Source: Alphaproteobacteria bacterium (GTDB lineage: Bacteria; Pseudomonadota; Alphaproteobacteria; Ferrovibrionales; Ferrovibrionaceae). Taken from it: a DNA stretch of 64,000 bases. The stretch is taken from contig JAFKFH010000007.1 of assembly GCA_017307375.1 (NCBI GenBank), forward strand, positions 1 to 64,000, read 5' to 3'. A program made the translations under genes and the position numbers. Of this stretch, positions 50,726 to 59,136 are shown in pieces. Every line of letters begins with the position of its first letter. Within the stretch, counting starts at the first letter, position 1. The notes beneath the pieces are model-generated. The model saw only the letters and a list, made by a program, of their open reading frames with translations. It searched no databases and was not told the origin of the DNA.

Positions 50726-51162
50726 CGCTGACCACGGGCGAGACGCACGCCCTGCGCGGTGGCGATGCCGAGTTCCAGGCTCTCGGCGATGCGCCGGGCG
50801 CGCTCGACGAAATGCCGGGCCGCGGCCGGCGGACAAAGCTCGTCGGCGGTCTGCTCGAACAGCTGCAGCCAGCGATCGAAGAAGCGGCCGTCGATCGGCA
50901 GCGGCAGATGCACGCGCATCGGCTGGCCATGATAGGCACCGGTCATCAGCGCCACCGACGACCAGAACTGCACCATCCGCCCGAGATGCGGGCCCCAGTC
51001 GGCGATCCGCTCGGCGAACACGGGGCCGAGCATGTCGTCGGCACGTACCCGGTCGTAGAAGCCGTAGACCAGCCTTTCGATCATCGCCTCGTCGATGCCG
51101 GTCTCGTCCCGGATGGCCTGGGTCACTTCGATGCGGCGCTCGGAAATCACGGGGATGGTCAT
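50704..51162 (-). CDS. Group III truncated haemoglobin
   Basis: The 152-residue protein has the TrHb3 pattern: LVYGFYDRVRADDMLGPVF, WGPHLGRMVQFWSSVALMTGAYHGQPM, and the proximal His in MRVHLPLPI. A tryptophan-rich distal pocket (FW and RW) is typical. Likely cytoplasmic, with a role in oxygen or NO chemistry inferred. ATG 51162 was chosen since the fold begins ten residues later. It ends 3' to 3' with the TfoX-like gene. Confidence 0.9.
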   Translation of the reverse strand: MTIPVISERRIEVTQAIRDETGIDEAMIERLVYGFYDRVRADDMLGPVFAERIADWGPHLGRMVQFWSSVALMTGAYHGQPMRVHLPLPIDGRFFDRWLQLFEQTADELCPPAAARHFVERARRIAESLELGIATAQGVRLARGQRYLREEA

Positions 51163-51349
51163 TGCTGGTACCTGCTGATGGCGTTGCATCGCTGAACTAG
51201 ATGCCACGGGCGGCCCGGGCAATCACCGGCGGCGGAATGTCGCAGGGCCGATGACCGTCGCGCTGTGTGGCCGTGGCCTTGCCCGCCCCGGTATTTGGCT
51301 GTACTCCGCGAAGATCCCTTCGCCCCCGTATCTCCAAGAGGAACAGGCA

Positions 51350-52105
51350 ATGACCATCATCGTCACCGGCGGCACCCACGGCATCGGCAGGGCTTCGGTA
51401 GAGGCGCTGGTCCGGGCCGGCCATCGTGTCGTGCTGACCGGCCGCGACGCGGCGGCCGGCGCGGCGGTGGCGTCTGCCAATCCCGGCGCCGTCTTCGTCG
51501 CCGGCGACGTCGCCAACCCCGATGATTGTCGCCGCGTCGTCGATGCCGCGCTCGAGATCGGCGGCGGCAGGCTCGCCGGTCTGGTCAACAATGCGGGCAT
51601 GGGCCGGCGCGTGTCGTTCGCCGCGGCCGAGGTCGAGGATTGGGACGTGCTGATGGATGTCAACGCCCGCAGCGCCTTCCTCTTCATCCGCCATGCGTTG
51701 GCCGGGCTGATCGCCGGGCGCGGTGCCGTCGTCAACGTCGCGTCGATCGCCGGCAAGATGGGCGAGGAGGGCCTGGCGATCTATTGTGCCAGCAAGGCGG
51801 CGCTGATCGGCCTGACCCAGGCGCTGGCGCTCGAATTCGGTGCCGACGTCCGCTTCAACGCGATCTGCCCCGGCCAGATCGATACGCGGATGATGCAGAA
51901 GGTGAAGGATCAGCCGGAACTGCGCGGCCGGCTCGAACTGCGCATTCCCGCCGGCCGCTTCGGCACGCCGGAAGAAGTGGCCGATGTCGTGGCCTGGCTG
52001 CTGTCGCCGCAGTCGAGCTACGTCAACGGCACCGTCCTGAGCGTCGATGGCGGCGAGGCCGCCGGGCTGATGACGCCGCGGGCCTGGCCGCCGACCGGGA
52101 CCTGA
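51350..52105 (+). CDS. Short-chain dehydrogenase/reductase
   Basis: The 251-residue SDR starts MTIIVTGGTHGIGRASVEAL (cofactor motif TGGTHGIG), has LVNNAGMG, the catalytic Ser in VVNVASIAGK and YCASK, then YVNGTVLSVDGGEAAG. AGGAAC is the ribosome binding site. The 3' end overlaps the amidase gene by 88 bases, antisense. It may belong to the nearby peptide/amide gene cluster, though it is divergent from the globin gene. Confidence 0.9.
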   Translation: MTIIVTGGTHGIGRASVEALVRAGHRVVLTGRDAAAGAAVASANPGAVFVAGDVANPDDCRRVVDAALEIGGGRLAGLVNNAGMGRRVSFAAAEVEDWDVLMDVNARSAFLFIRHALAGLIAGRGAVVNVASIAGKMGEEGLAIYCASKAALIGLTQALALEFGADVRFNAICPGQIDTRMMQKVKDQPELRGRLELRIPAGRFGTPEEVADVVAWLLSPQSSYVNGTVLSVDGGEAAGLMTPRAWPPTGT

Positions 52106-53496
52106 CCGCGCGGTTCGATCACCGCGGGTTTCAGCCCGAGATGGCGTTCGATCCAGGCGGCGGCGCGGAATAGCTTGGCCTCGCTGCGCGGCTTGCCGAT
52201 CAGTTGCACGCCGAAGGGCAGCCCGTCCGCCGAGAACCCGACCGGCAGCGACAGGATCGGACAGGACAGCAGCGAGGTCACCGCGGTGATCGCGATCCAG
52301 TCGACATAGGTGTCGAGCTTTTGCCCGGCGATCTCGCGCGGCCACATCACCTCGACCGGGCCGGGCAGGGTGGTCACCGCCGGCGCCACCAGGATCTCGT
52401 GCATGTCGAGGAAGGCCATGACGCGGCGATAGAGATCGGCGCGGTAGCGCTCTGCGGCGGCGAGCGCCGACGGCGACTGCGTGGCGCCGCGCTCGATGTC
52501 GCTCAGCACGTCCGCTGTGAACAGGTGGCGCCGATCGGCCAGGAAGGGTTCCCAGGTCGCAAGATAGCTGGCGCCGCGCAGCGCCAGCAGGGTCGGCAGC
52601 GCGCGGCGGAAATCCGGTGCGCCGTGATGAACCGCGATGCCCGCCTTGCCCATCGCGCCGGCAAACGCCTCGCCCAGTGTCCTCACCTCGTCGGCGACCG
52701 GCAGGCAGCCGAGATCGGTTGACCAGGCGAGACGCGCGGGCTTGGCCGGCTCTTGCGCCGCGGCCAGGAACGGGCCGTCGGGCGAGGGCGCCGACAGCGG
52801 ATCGTCGGGATCGAAGCCGACCATCGCGTCGAAGAACAGCGCGAGGTCGGCCACGTCGCGCGCCATCGGGCCGTCGACGAACAGCGTGTCGAACGGGTTG
52901 ACCAGTGCCCGGCGTGGAATGCGCCCCGGTCCCGGGCGCAGGCCCAGGACGCCGCAGAAACTGGCCGGGATGCGCAGCGACCCGCCGAGATCGTTGCCAT
53001 GGGCAAGCCAGGCCTGGCCGGTCGCCAGCGCCACCGCTGAGCCGCCTGAGGACCCGCCGCAGGTCAGCGCGAGATTCCATGGGTTGCGCGTGGCGCCGAA
53101 CACCGCATTGGTCGTGTTGGCGCCGCCAAGTTCGGAGAGGTTCGATTTGGCCAGGGTGATGCCGCCGCGCGCCTCGATCAGCGCGACGGTGCGGTCCGAC
53201 TGTGCCGGCACCCGGTCGGCAAAGATCGGCGTGCCCCCGGTCGACCGCACGCCGCCGACCTCGTTGTTGTCCTTGATCACCAGGGGCAAGCCGCCGAGCA
53301 TGGTTTCCCGCAGGGCCAGGGTGGCGGCCTGGGTGCGGGCGCGGTCGAAGCAGCGGGTCGGCAGGGCGTTCAGCGTGCCGTCGATTGCCTCGATCCGGTC
53401 AATCGCCGCCTCGACGAGGTCGCCCGGCGTGACCTCGCCCCGCCGCAACAGCGCGCGCACCGCGACGGCCGACAGCCGGATCAGTTCGTCAGCCAT
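52018..53496 (-). CDS. Amidase (amidase signature family)
   Basis: The 492-residue enzyme has the GSSGGSAVALATG signature with its catalytic Ser-cisSer-Lys triad: Lys in LVIKDN near residue 75, the GGSSGGS run near 150, and the Ser in GNDLGGSLRIPA near 170. It hydrolyses an amide of unknown identity. The C-terminal 30 residues overlap the SDR gene and lack obvious family sequence, so the native stop may have been lost. Divergent from the ABC operon with shared LacI-type operators. Confidence 0.88.
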   Translation of the reverse strand: MADELIRLSAVAVRALLRRGEVTPGDLVEAAIDRIEAIDGTLNALPTRCFDRARTQAATLALRETMLGGLPLVIKDNNEVGGVRSTGGTPIFADRVPAQSDRTVALIEARGGITLAKSNLSELGGANTTNAVFGATRNPWNLALTCGGSSGGSAVALATGQAWLAHGNDLGGSLRIPASFCGVLGLRPGPGRIPRRALVNPFDTLFVDGPMARDVADLALFFDAMVGFDPDDPLSAPSPDGPFLAAAQEPAKPARLAWSTDLGCLPVADEVRTLGEAFAGAMGKAGIAVHHGAPDFRRALPTLLALRGASYLATWEPFLADRRHLFTADVLSDIERGATQSPSALAAAERYRADLYRRVMAFLDMHEILVAPAVTTLPGPVEVMWPREIAGQKLDTYVDWIAITAVTSLLSCPILSLPVGFSADGLPFGVQLIGKPRSEAKLFRAAAWIERHLGLKPAVIEPRGQVPVGGQARGVISPAASPPSTLRTVPLT

Positions 53497-53536
53497 GCCC
53501 GGCCACCTCGATCTCGTTGGGTCCGATATCGCTGCT

Positions 53537-53548
53537 TGAAACGTTTAA
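53537..53548. promoter_or_regulatory. LacI-type operator, amidase-proximal
   Basis: TGAAACGTTTAA keeps the AAACGTTT core of LacI/GalR sites with one arm mismatch. It is 41 bases upstream of the amidase start on the minus strand. Confidence 0.6.
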
Positions 53549-53647
53549 GCGATCCGTCGCTTATGCCAGAGCCCGCCGCCACTGACAAGCGAACCTCATC
53601 GCTTCGATCGTATGGCTTGTGCGGCCAACGGGATTGTGTCATCACTA

Positions 53648-53661
53648 TTGAAACGTTTCAA
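53648..53661. promoter_or_regulatory. LacI-type operator, ABC-operon-proximal
   Basis: TTGAAACGTTTCAA is a perfect 14-bp palindrome with the consensus LacI/GalR core. Its centre is 112 bases from the first operator, compatible with looping. No LacI-type regulator gene is in the window. Confidence 0.7.
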
Positions 53662-53687
53662 AAATGCGGACGACAGGGAGGAAACCA

Positions 53688-53729
53688 GTGCAGACCGCAT
53701 GGCAACCGCTCAATCGGGGCGCCGCATGA
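53688..53729 (+). CDS. Candidate 13-codon leader peptide coupled to ABC permease
   Basis: GTG 53688 has AGGGAGGA 5-6 bases upstream, the only strong ribosome binding site here. The peptide VQTAWQPLNRGAA ends in TGA overlapping the ATG of the permease (ATGA). The permease ATG 53726 itself has no usable site, so coupled translation through the leader is likely (inference). Confidence 0.4.
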   Translation: MQTAWQPLNRGAA

Positions 53730-54667
53730 TCGGCTATCTGTTGCGGCGCATCCTGGCCACCGTGCCGGTGCTGCTGTTCGTCGCCGTGCTGGTGTTCCTG
53801 CTGCTGCAACTGACGCCGGGCGATCCGGCGGTGCTGATCGCGGGCGACTATGCGACGACGCAGCAGATCGAAGCCATCCGCCACCAGCTTGGCCTCGACC
53901 GATCGATCCTGGAGCAGCTTGCCGGCTGGTTCGCCCGGCTGGCCCGCGGGGATCTCGGCGTCTCGATCTTTTCGCAACTGCCGGTCACGACACTTATCGG
54001 CCAGCGGATCGAGCCGACGTTGCTGCTGTCGCTCTACACTGTCATCCTGTCGATCGCCTTCGCCATCCCGCTGGGTGTCGTTGCCGCCTATCGCGCCGGC
54101 GGCTGGCTTGATCGCGTGGTCATGGGCTTCGCGGTGATGGGGTTCTCCACGCCGGTCTTCGTCGTCGGCTTCCTGCTGGTCTATGTATTCGCGCTGACTC
54201 TGGGCTGGTTTCCGACCCAGGGCTACGTGCCGGTGGCCGAGGGCTGGGGGGCCGCGTTGCGCAGCCTGACCCTGCCGGCAATCACGCTGGCCTTGCTCTA
54301 CGCCGCGCTGCTCGCCCGCGTCACCCGCGCCAGCATGCTGGAGGTCCTGGCCGAGGATTACATGCGCACGGCGCATGCCAAGGGCCTGGGACCGCGGCCG
54401 GTGCTGATGCGGCATGCCCTGAAGAACACGGCGGTCGCGATCGTCACCGTGATCGGCGTCGGCGTCGCCGCGCTGCTGGGCGGGGTCGTGGTCACCGAGA
54501 CGGTGTTCAACATACCCGGCCTGGGCCGGCTCACCGCGGATGCGATCCTGCGCCGCGATTATCCTGTCGTGCAGGGGCTGATCCTGCTGTTCGCCTGCAT
54601 CTACGTCGTCATCAACCTGCTGGTCGATCTCAGCTACCTGCTGTTCGACCCGCGGATCCGGTACTGA
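53726..54667 (+). CDS. Dipeptide/oligopeptide-type ABC permease 1 (DppB-like)
   Basis: The 313-residue permease begins MIGYLLRRILATVPVLLFV, a standard DppB start, and has six helices with TPGDPAVLIAGDYAT after the first. The EAA motif lies at EDYMRTAHAKGLGPRPVLMRHALKN. The end is LVDLSYLLFDPRIRY, with the expected DPR. It forms a heterodimer with the next permease. It is first of a five-gene operon with short spacing. Confidence 0.92.
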   Translation: MIGYLLRRILATVPVLLFVAVLVFLLLQLTPGDPAVLIAGDYATTQQIEAIRHQLGLDRSILEQLAGWFARLARGDLGVSIFSQLPVTTLIGQRIEPTLLLSLYTVILSIAFAIPLGVVAAYRAGGWLDRVVMGFAVMGFSTPVFVVGFLLVYVFALTLGWFPTQGYVPVAEGWGAALRSLTLPAITLALLYAALLARVTRASMLEVLAEDYMRTAHAKGLGPRPVLMRHALKNTAVAIVTVIGVGVAALLGGVVVTETVFNIPGLGRLTADAILRRDYPVVQGLILLFACIYVVINLLVDLSYLLFDPRIRY

Positions 54668-54671
54668 CGCG

Positions 54672-55547
54672 ATGACGATCGTGCGCACCGAACGCATCGC
54701 CGCCGGCCGACCCTCGCGCCTTCTCGCTTTCCTCGGTCGCCAGAAGGTCATCCTGTTCGGGCTGGTCGTGCTGGTGGCGATGGTCGGCATCGCCGTGCTG
54801 GCACCGCTGCTGCTGCCCGATCCGAAGGCGATCAACCCGATCTACCGCCTGCGCCCGCCCGGTGCCGATTTCTGGTTCGGCACCGACCATCTCGGCCGCT
54901 CGATCCTGTCGCGCACCCTGCACGGCACCCGCGTGTCGCTGGCCGTCGGCGTGCTGGTCGCCGGCCTGACCACGATGCTCGGTGTGGTCATCGGGCTGAT
55001 GTCGGGTTTCCTGCGGCGGATGGACGGCATCGCCATGCGCTTCATGGATGCGGTGATGGCGATCCCCGGCGTGTTGCTGGCCATCGCGTTGATGTCGCTG
55101 TTCGGCTCGAGCCTGGTCAACGTCATCATCGCCATCTCGATCCCGGAGATTCCGCGCATGGCCCGCCTGGTGCGCTCGGCCGTGCTGTCGATCCGCGAGC
55201 AGCCATACGTCGATGCCGCCCGCACCAACGGCACGCGCCTGCCGCGATTGCTCCGCCGCCATGTCCTGCCCAATGCGATGGCCCCGATCCTGGTGCAGGC
55301 GACCTATGTCTTTGCGGCCGCGATGATCGTCGAGGCCGTGCTGTCGTTCCTGGGGGCCGGCACGCCGCCCGAGGTGCCGAGCTGGGGCAACATGATGGCC
55401 GAGGGGCGGCAGTACCTTCAGCGCGCGCCCTGGATCGCCGCCTTCCCCGGCGTGTTCCTGGCCTTCCTGGTGCTGACCGTCAACCTCGTCGGCGATGCCT
55501 TGCGCGACCTGCTCGACCCGCGGCTTGCCGCCAGGGGTCACAAATGA
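54672..55547 (+). CDS. Dipeptide/oligopeptide-type ABC permease 2 (DppC-like)
   Basis: The 291-residue permease has FWFGTDHLGRSILSRTLHGTRVSL, the usual DppC motif after helix 1. The EAA loop is EQPYVDAARTNGTRLPRLLRRHVLPN. It ends LVGDALRDLLDPRLAARG. It starts 4 bases after the first permease and overlaps the ATPase gene by ATGA. N-terminal 30 residues (VRTERIAAGRPSRLLAFL) are cytoplasmic. Confidence 0.92.
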   Translation: MTIVRTERIAAGRPSRLLAFLGRQKVILFGLVVLVAMVGIAVLAPLLLPDPKAINPIYRLRPPGADFWFGTDHLGRSILSRTLHGTRVSLAVGVLVAGLTTMLGVVIGLMSGFLRRMDGIAMRFMDAVMAIPGVLLAIALMSLFGSSLVNVIIAISIPEIPRMARLVRSAVLSIREQPYVDAARTNGTRLPRLLRRHVLPNAMAPILVQATYVFAAAMIVEAVLSFLGAGTPPEVPSWGNMMAEGRQYLQRAPWIAAFPGVFLAFLVLTVNLVGDALRDLLDPRLAARGHK

Positions 55548-56527
55548 GCGGCGGGCGCCTGCTGACCGTCGAGACTCTCTCGGTCGTCTTCGACACGCCC
55601 GCTGGCCCGATGCCGGTGGTGCGCGACCTGTCGCTCGGCCTCGATCGCGGCGAGGCCCTGTGCCTGGTCGGCGAAAGCGGCTGCGGCAAGAGCATCACGG
55701 CCCTGTCGATCATGCGGCTGCTGCCGAAGAAGCTGGCGCGCATTGCCGCCGGGCGGGTGCTGTTCGACGGCACCGATCTTGCCGCGCTGGACGAGCCGGC
55801 GATGCGCGCGATCCGTGGCAACCGCATCGCGATGATCTTCCAGGAACCGATGACCAGCCTGAACCCGGTGCTCACCATCGGCCGCCAGATCGCCGAGGTG
55901 CTGGAACTGCATCGCGGGCTCACCCGGCACGAGGCGGAGGGCCAGGCCCTGCGCCTGCTCGAACGCGTGCGCATTCCCGATGCCCGCCGTCGCCTCAGGC
56001 AATATCCCCATCAACTGTCGGGCGGCCAGCGTCAGCGGGTGATGATCGCGATGGCCCTGGCCTGTGACCCGCAATTGCTGATCGCCGACGAGCCGACCAC
56101 CGCGCTCGACGTCACCATCCAGGCCCAGATCCTGGCGCTGCTCGACGAAATCCGGACGGAAACCGGCACCGCCGTGATGATGATCACCCACGATCTCGGC
56201 GTGGTCGCCGAATTCGCCGACCGCGTCGTCGTGCTCTATGCCGGCCGGGCGGTCGAGGAGGGACGGGTCGCCGACATCTTCGACGATCCGCGCCATCCCT
56301 ATACCCGTGGCCTGATGCGCTCGGTGCCGCGCTTGGCCCGCCATCGCGCCGAGGGCGCGCAGGGCCGGCTGCAGGAGATCGCCGGCACCGTGCCGTCGCC
56401 GTTCGCGATGCCCGAGGGCTGCGCCTTCGCCCCGCGTTGCGAGGCGGCGGCCGAGGATTGCCGGCGCCAGCCGCCTTTGCGCTTCGATCATGCGGCCCAT
56501 GCCGCGGCCTGCTGGCGGGCGCTATGA
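55544..56527 (+). CDS. Peptide ABC transporter ATPase 1 (DppD-like)
   Basis: The 327-residue ATPase has Walker [16 protein letters not shown] loop [12 protein letters not shown], signature [16 protein letters not shown], Walker [13 protein letters not shown], and the oligopeptide C-terminal domain with [14 protein letters not shown] carrying iron-sulfur-type cysteines. It overlaps both neighbours. This kind usually heterodimerises with the DppF-like subunit. Confidence 0.93.
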   Translation: MSGGRLLTVETLSVVFDTPAGPMPVVRDLSLGLDRGEALCLVGESGCGKSITALSIMRLLPKKLARIAAGRVLFDGTDLAALDEPAMRAIRGNRIAMIFQEPMTSLNPVLTIGRQIAEVLELHRGLTRHEAEGQALRLLERVRIPDARRRLRQYPHQLSGGQRQRVMIAMALACDPQLLIADEPTTALDVTIQAQILALLDEIRTETGTAVMMITHDLGVVAEFADRVVVLYAGRAVEEGRVADIFDDPRHPYTRGLMRSVPRLARHRAEGAQGRLQEIAGTVPSPFAMPEGCAFAPRCEAAAEDCRRQPPLRFDHAAHAAACWRAL

Positions 56528-57486
56528 CCGCGGTGCTCGAAGTCGACGGTCTGGTCAAGCATTACCCGTTTACCGGCGGGTGGTTCGGGCGCGCCAGGGG
56601 CGTGGTGCGTGCCGTCGACGGCATCTCGTTCGCCGTGCCGCGTGGCGAGACGCTGGCCCTGGTCGGCGAAAGCGGCTGCGGCAAGTCGACCGTCGCCAAG
56701 CTGTTGCTGCGGCTGATCGAGCCGACGGCGGGCCGCGTGCTGCTCGACGGCGAGGACCTGACCGCGCTGCAGGGCGAGGAACTGCACGCCGCGCGCCGCC
56801 GGATCCAGATGGTGTTCCAGGATCCCTTCGCCTCGCTGAACCCGCGGCTGACCGCCGCCGAGATCGTGGCCGAGCCGCTGGTCAACTACGGCGGGGCGGA
56901 CCCGCGGGCGATCGACGAGCTGTTCGACCGCGTCGGCCTGGCCCGGCATCAGCGCGACCGCTTTCCCCACCAGTTCTCCGGCGGCCAGCGCCAGCGCCTC
57001 GGCATTGCCCGGGCGCTGGCCTTGCGCCCGTCGCTGGTCGTGGCCGACGAGCCGGTCTCGGCCCTCGACGTCTCGGTCCAGGCCCAGATCCTCAACCTGC
57101 TGGCCGACCTGCAGCGCGACTTCGGCCTGTCCTACCTGTTCATCAGCCACGATCTCGGCGTGGTCGACTACATCGCCACCACCGTCGCGGTGATGTATCT
57201 CGGCGTGCTGGTCGAGATCGCGCCGCGCGAGCGCTTCTTCGCCGCGGCCGCGCATCCCTATTCCCGCGCGCTGCTCGATGCCGTGCCGGCCCCCGATCCG
57301 CGCCGGCGGCGCAAGCGGGCGCTGCTGGAGGGCGAGGTGCCCTCGGCCAGTGCCTTGCCGTCGGGCTGCCGTTTCCGCGGCCGCTGCGCGTTCGCCACCG
57401 AGATCTGCGCCACGACGGCGCCGCCGCTGCGCCAGGTGGCCGACCGCCATCTCGTCGCCTGCCATCACGTGGATCAAGAATCATAA
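56524..57486 (+). CDS. Peptide ABC transporter ATPase 2 (DppF-like)
   Basis: The 320-residue ATPase has Walker [30 protein letters not shown], signature FSGGQRQRLGIARALA, Walker B LVVADEPVSALD, and the C-terminal cysteine-bearing motif GRCAFATEICATTAPPL. ATG 56524 overlaps the previous stop. An upstream frame extension to 56437 lies within the DppD-like gene and is rejected. Confidence 0.93.
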   Translation: MTAVLEVDGLVKHYPFTGGWFGRARGVVRAVDGISFAVPRGETLALVGESGCGKSTVAKLLLRLIEPTAGRVLLDGEDLTALQGEELHAARRRIQMVFQDPFASLNPRLTAAEIVAEPLVNYGGADPRAIDELFDRVGLARHQRDRFPHQFSGGQRQRLGIARALALRPSLVVADEPVSALDVSVQAQILNLLADLQRDFGLSYLFISHDLGVVDYIATTVAVMYLGVLVEIAPRERFFAAAAHPYSRALLDAVPAPDPRRRRKRALLEGEVPSASALPSGCRFRGRCAFATEICATTAPPLRQVADRHLVACHHVDQES

Positions 57487-57499
57487 GGGGAGGAAACCG

Positions 57500-59077
57500 A
57501 TGACCCGTAGATCGATGCTGAAAGGGATGGCTCTGGCCCTCGCGGCCGGGCTGCTGCTGTCGCCGGCGATGGGACATGCCCAGCCGAGCGTGCTGCGCGT
57601 GCGGCCGTTCGGCGATCTGAAGGCGATCGATCCGATCGTCAATTCCGACTACATGGCGCGCAATCACGGCTACATGGTCTACGACACCCTGTTCGCCATG
57701 GACGAGACGCTGGCGATCAAACCCCAGATGGTCGACAGCTTCCAGACCAGCGCCGACGGCCTGACCTGGACCTTCGTGCTGCGCGACGGGCTGAAGTTCC
57801 ATGACGGGGCGGCCGTGACCGCGGCCGACGTCGTCGCCTCGCTGCAGCGCTGGGGCCAGCGCGACGGCCTGGGCCAGCAGTTGTTCGCCAACACCGCCGA
57901 CATCAAGGCCGCGGACGACAAGACCGTGGTGCTGACCCTGAAGAACCAGTGGGGCCTGGTACTGGACGCGCTAGGCAAACCGTCGTCGAACGTGCCGTTC
58001 ATCATGCCGGCGCGCATCGCCCGCCTGCCCGCCACCGAATCCCTGACCGATCCGGTCGGTTCCGGCCCGTTCATCATGAAGAAGGACGAATGGGTGCCGG
58101 GCTCCAAGGTCGTCTACGTCAGGAACCCCGACTACAAGCCGCGGGCGGACGCCACCTCGGGCATGGCCGGTGCCAAGCAGGCCGGGGTCGATCGCGTCGA
58201 ATGGCTCTACATGCCAGACGCCCAGTCCGCCCTGAACGCGCTGCAGGCCGGCGAGATCGACATCTTCGAGGAAATGCCGCCGGACATGCTGGAACTGGTG
58301 GCCAGGAACCCGAAGATCCGGGTGCAGCCGCAGGATACGCTGGCCACGCAGGTCGTGTTCCGCATGAATTCATTGCAGCCGCCGTTCGACAATCCGAAGG
58401 TGCGCCAAGCGATCCGCTACATGGTCGACCAGTCGGTGTTCCTGGCCGCCTATGTCGACGATCCCAAGCTCTACAAGGATTGCCCGTCGTTCTACATGTG
58501 CGGTTCGCCGTACTATACCGATGCGGGCTGGGTGAAGCAGGACCTTGCCAAGGCCCGCGCGCTGCTGAAGGAGGCCGGCTACAAGGGCGAGCCGGTCGTC
58601 GTCCTGCACGGCACCGAGGCCGGCATCACCAACACCTTCTCGTCGGTTGCCGAACAGCTGATGCGCGACATCGGCCTGAAGGTCGAGCCGCAAGCGATGG
58701 ACTGGGGCACGCTGACCGCGCGGCGCACCTCCAAGAAGGCGATGAACGAAGGCGGCTGGTCGCTGTTCATCTCGGCCCCGACCGGCGCCGACATGATGGA
58801 CCCGCTGGGCCATCTCGGCCTGCGCTCGAACTGCGACAAGGCGTGGTTCGGCTGGCCCTGCGACGACCAGATCGAGAAGCTGCGTGGCGAATTCGCCATG
58901 ACCCCCGACCTGGGCAAGCGCAAGGAAATCGCCAAGGCGATCCAGCTGCGCGCCGAGGAGACCGTGCCCTACGTGCCGCTCGGCCAACTGTCGCTGGTGC
59001 GCGGCGTGTCGACAAAACTGTCCGACATTCCAGCCGCCGCCGTGCCGGTCTACTGGAACATCAAGAAGGCGAACTGA
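57500..59077 (+). CDS. Periplasmic peptide-binding protein of ABC transporter (SBP family 5)
   Basis: The 525-residue protein has a Tat/Sec-like signal ([20 protein letters not shown], cleaved near GHAQ). The SBP_bac_5 domain shows LTWTFVLRDGLKFHDGAAVTAADVVASLQRW and GPFIMKKDEWVPG by key parts LKFHDG and ADVVASL. Its position last in the operon completes a full importer. GGGGAGGA is 6 bases before ATG 57500. The ligand (peptide, amide or glycoside) cannot be deduced. A terminator follows. Confidence 0.92.
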   Translation: MTRRSMLKGMALALAAGLLLSPAMGHAQPSVLRVRPFGDLKAIDPIVNSDYMARNHGYMVYDTLFAMDETLAIKPQMVDSFQTSADGLTWTFVLRDGLKFHDGAAVTAADVVASLQRWGQRDGLGQQLFANTADIKAADDKTVVLTLKNQWGLVLDALGKPSSNVPFIMPARIARLPATESLTDPVGSGPFIMKKDEWVPGSKVVYVRNPDYKPRADATSGMAGAKQAGVDRVEWLYMPDAQSALNALQAGEIDIFEEMPPDMLELVARNPKIRVQPQDTLATQVVFRMNSLQPPFDNPKVRQAIRYMVDQSVFLAAYVDDPKLYKDCPSFYMCGSPYYTDAGWVKQDLAKARALLKEAGYKGEPVVVLHGTEAGITNTFSSVAEQLMRDIGLKVEPQAMDWGTLTARRTSKKAMNEGGWSLFISAPTGADMMDPLGHLGLRSNCDKAWFGWPCDDQIEKLRGEFAMTPDLGKRKEIAKAIQLRAEETVPYVPLGQLSLVRGVSTKLSDIPAAAVPVYWNIKKAN

Positions 59078-59088
59078 CGACGACCCCG

Positions 59089-59123
59089 CCGTCGGGCCGC
59101 CATCGGCCCGACGGGTTTTCTTT
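59089..59123 (+). terminator. Rho-independent terminator of the ABC operon
   Basis: A 10-bp stem CCGTCGGGCC / GGCCCGACGG with a 6-base loop, then GTTTTCTTT, 12 bases after the binding-protein stop. Confidence 0.85.
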
Positions 59124-59136
59124 CACGGAGAGTTCA

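Noticed and set aside
53645-55541. Long minus-strand frames (396 and 303 codons) over the ABC permeases
   Set aside because: Both are rich in Gln/His/Asp and lie antisense to clear DppB/DppC-type genes.
57949-59136. N-terminal extension of the aldo/keto reductase frame by about 400 codons
   Set aside because: It runs through the binding-protein gene and a terminator; the family sequence starts at 59137 behind a ribosome binding site.
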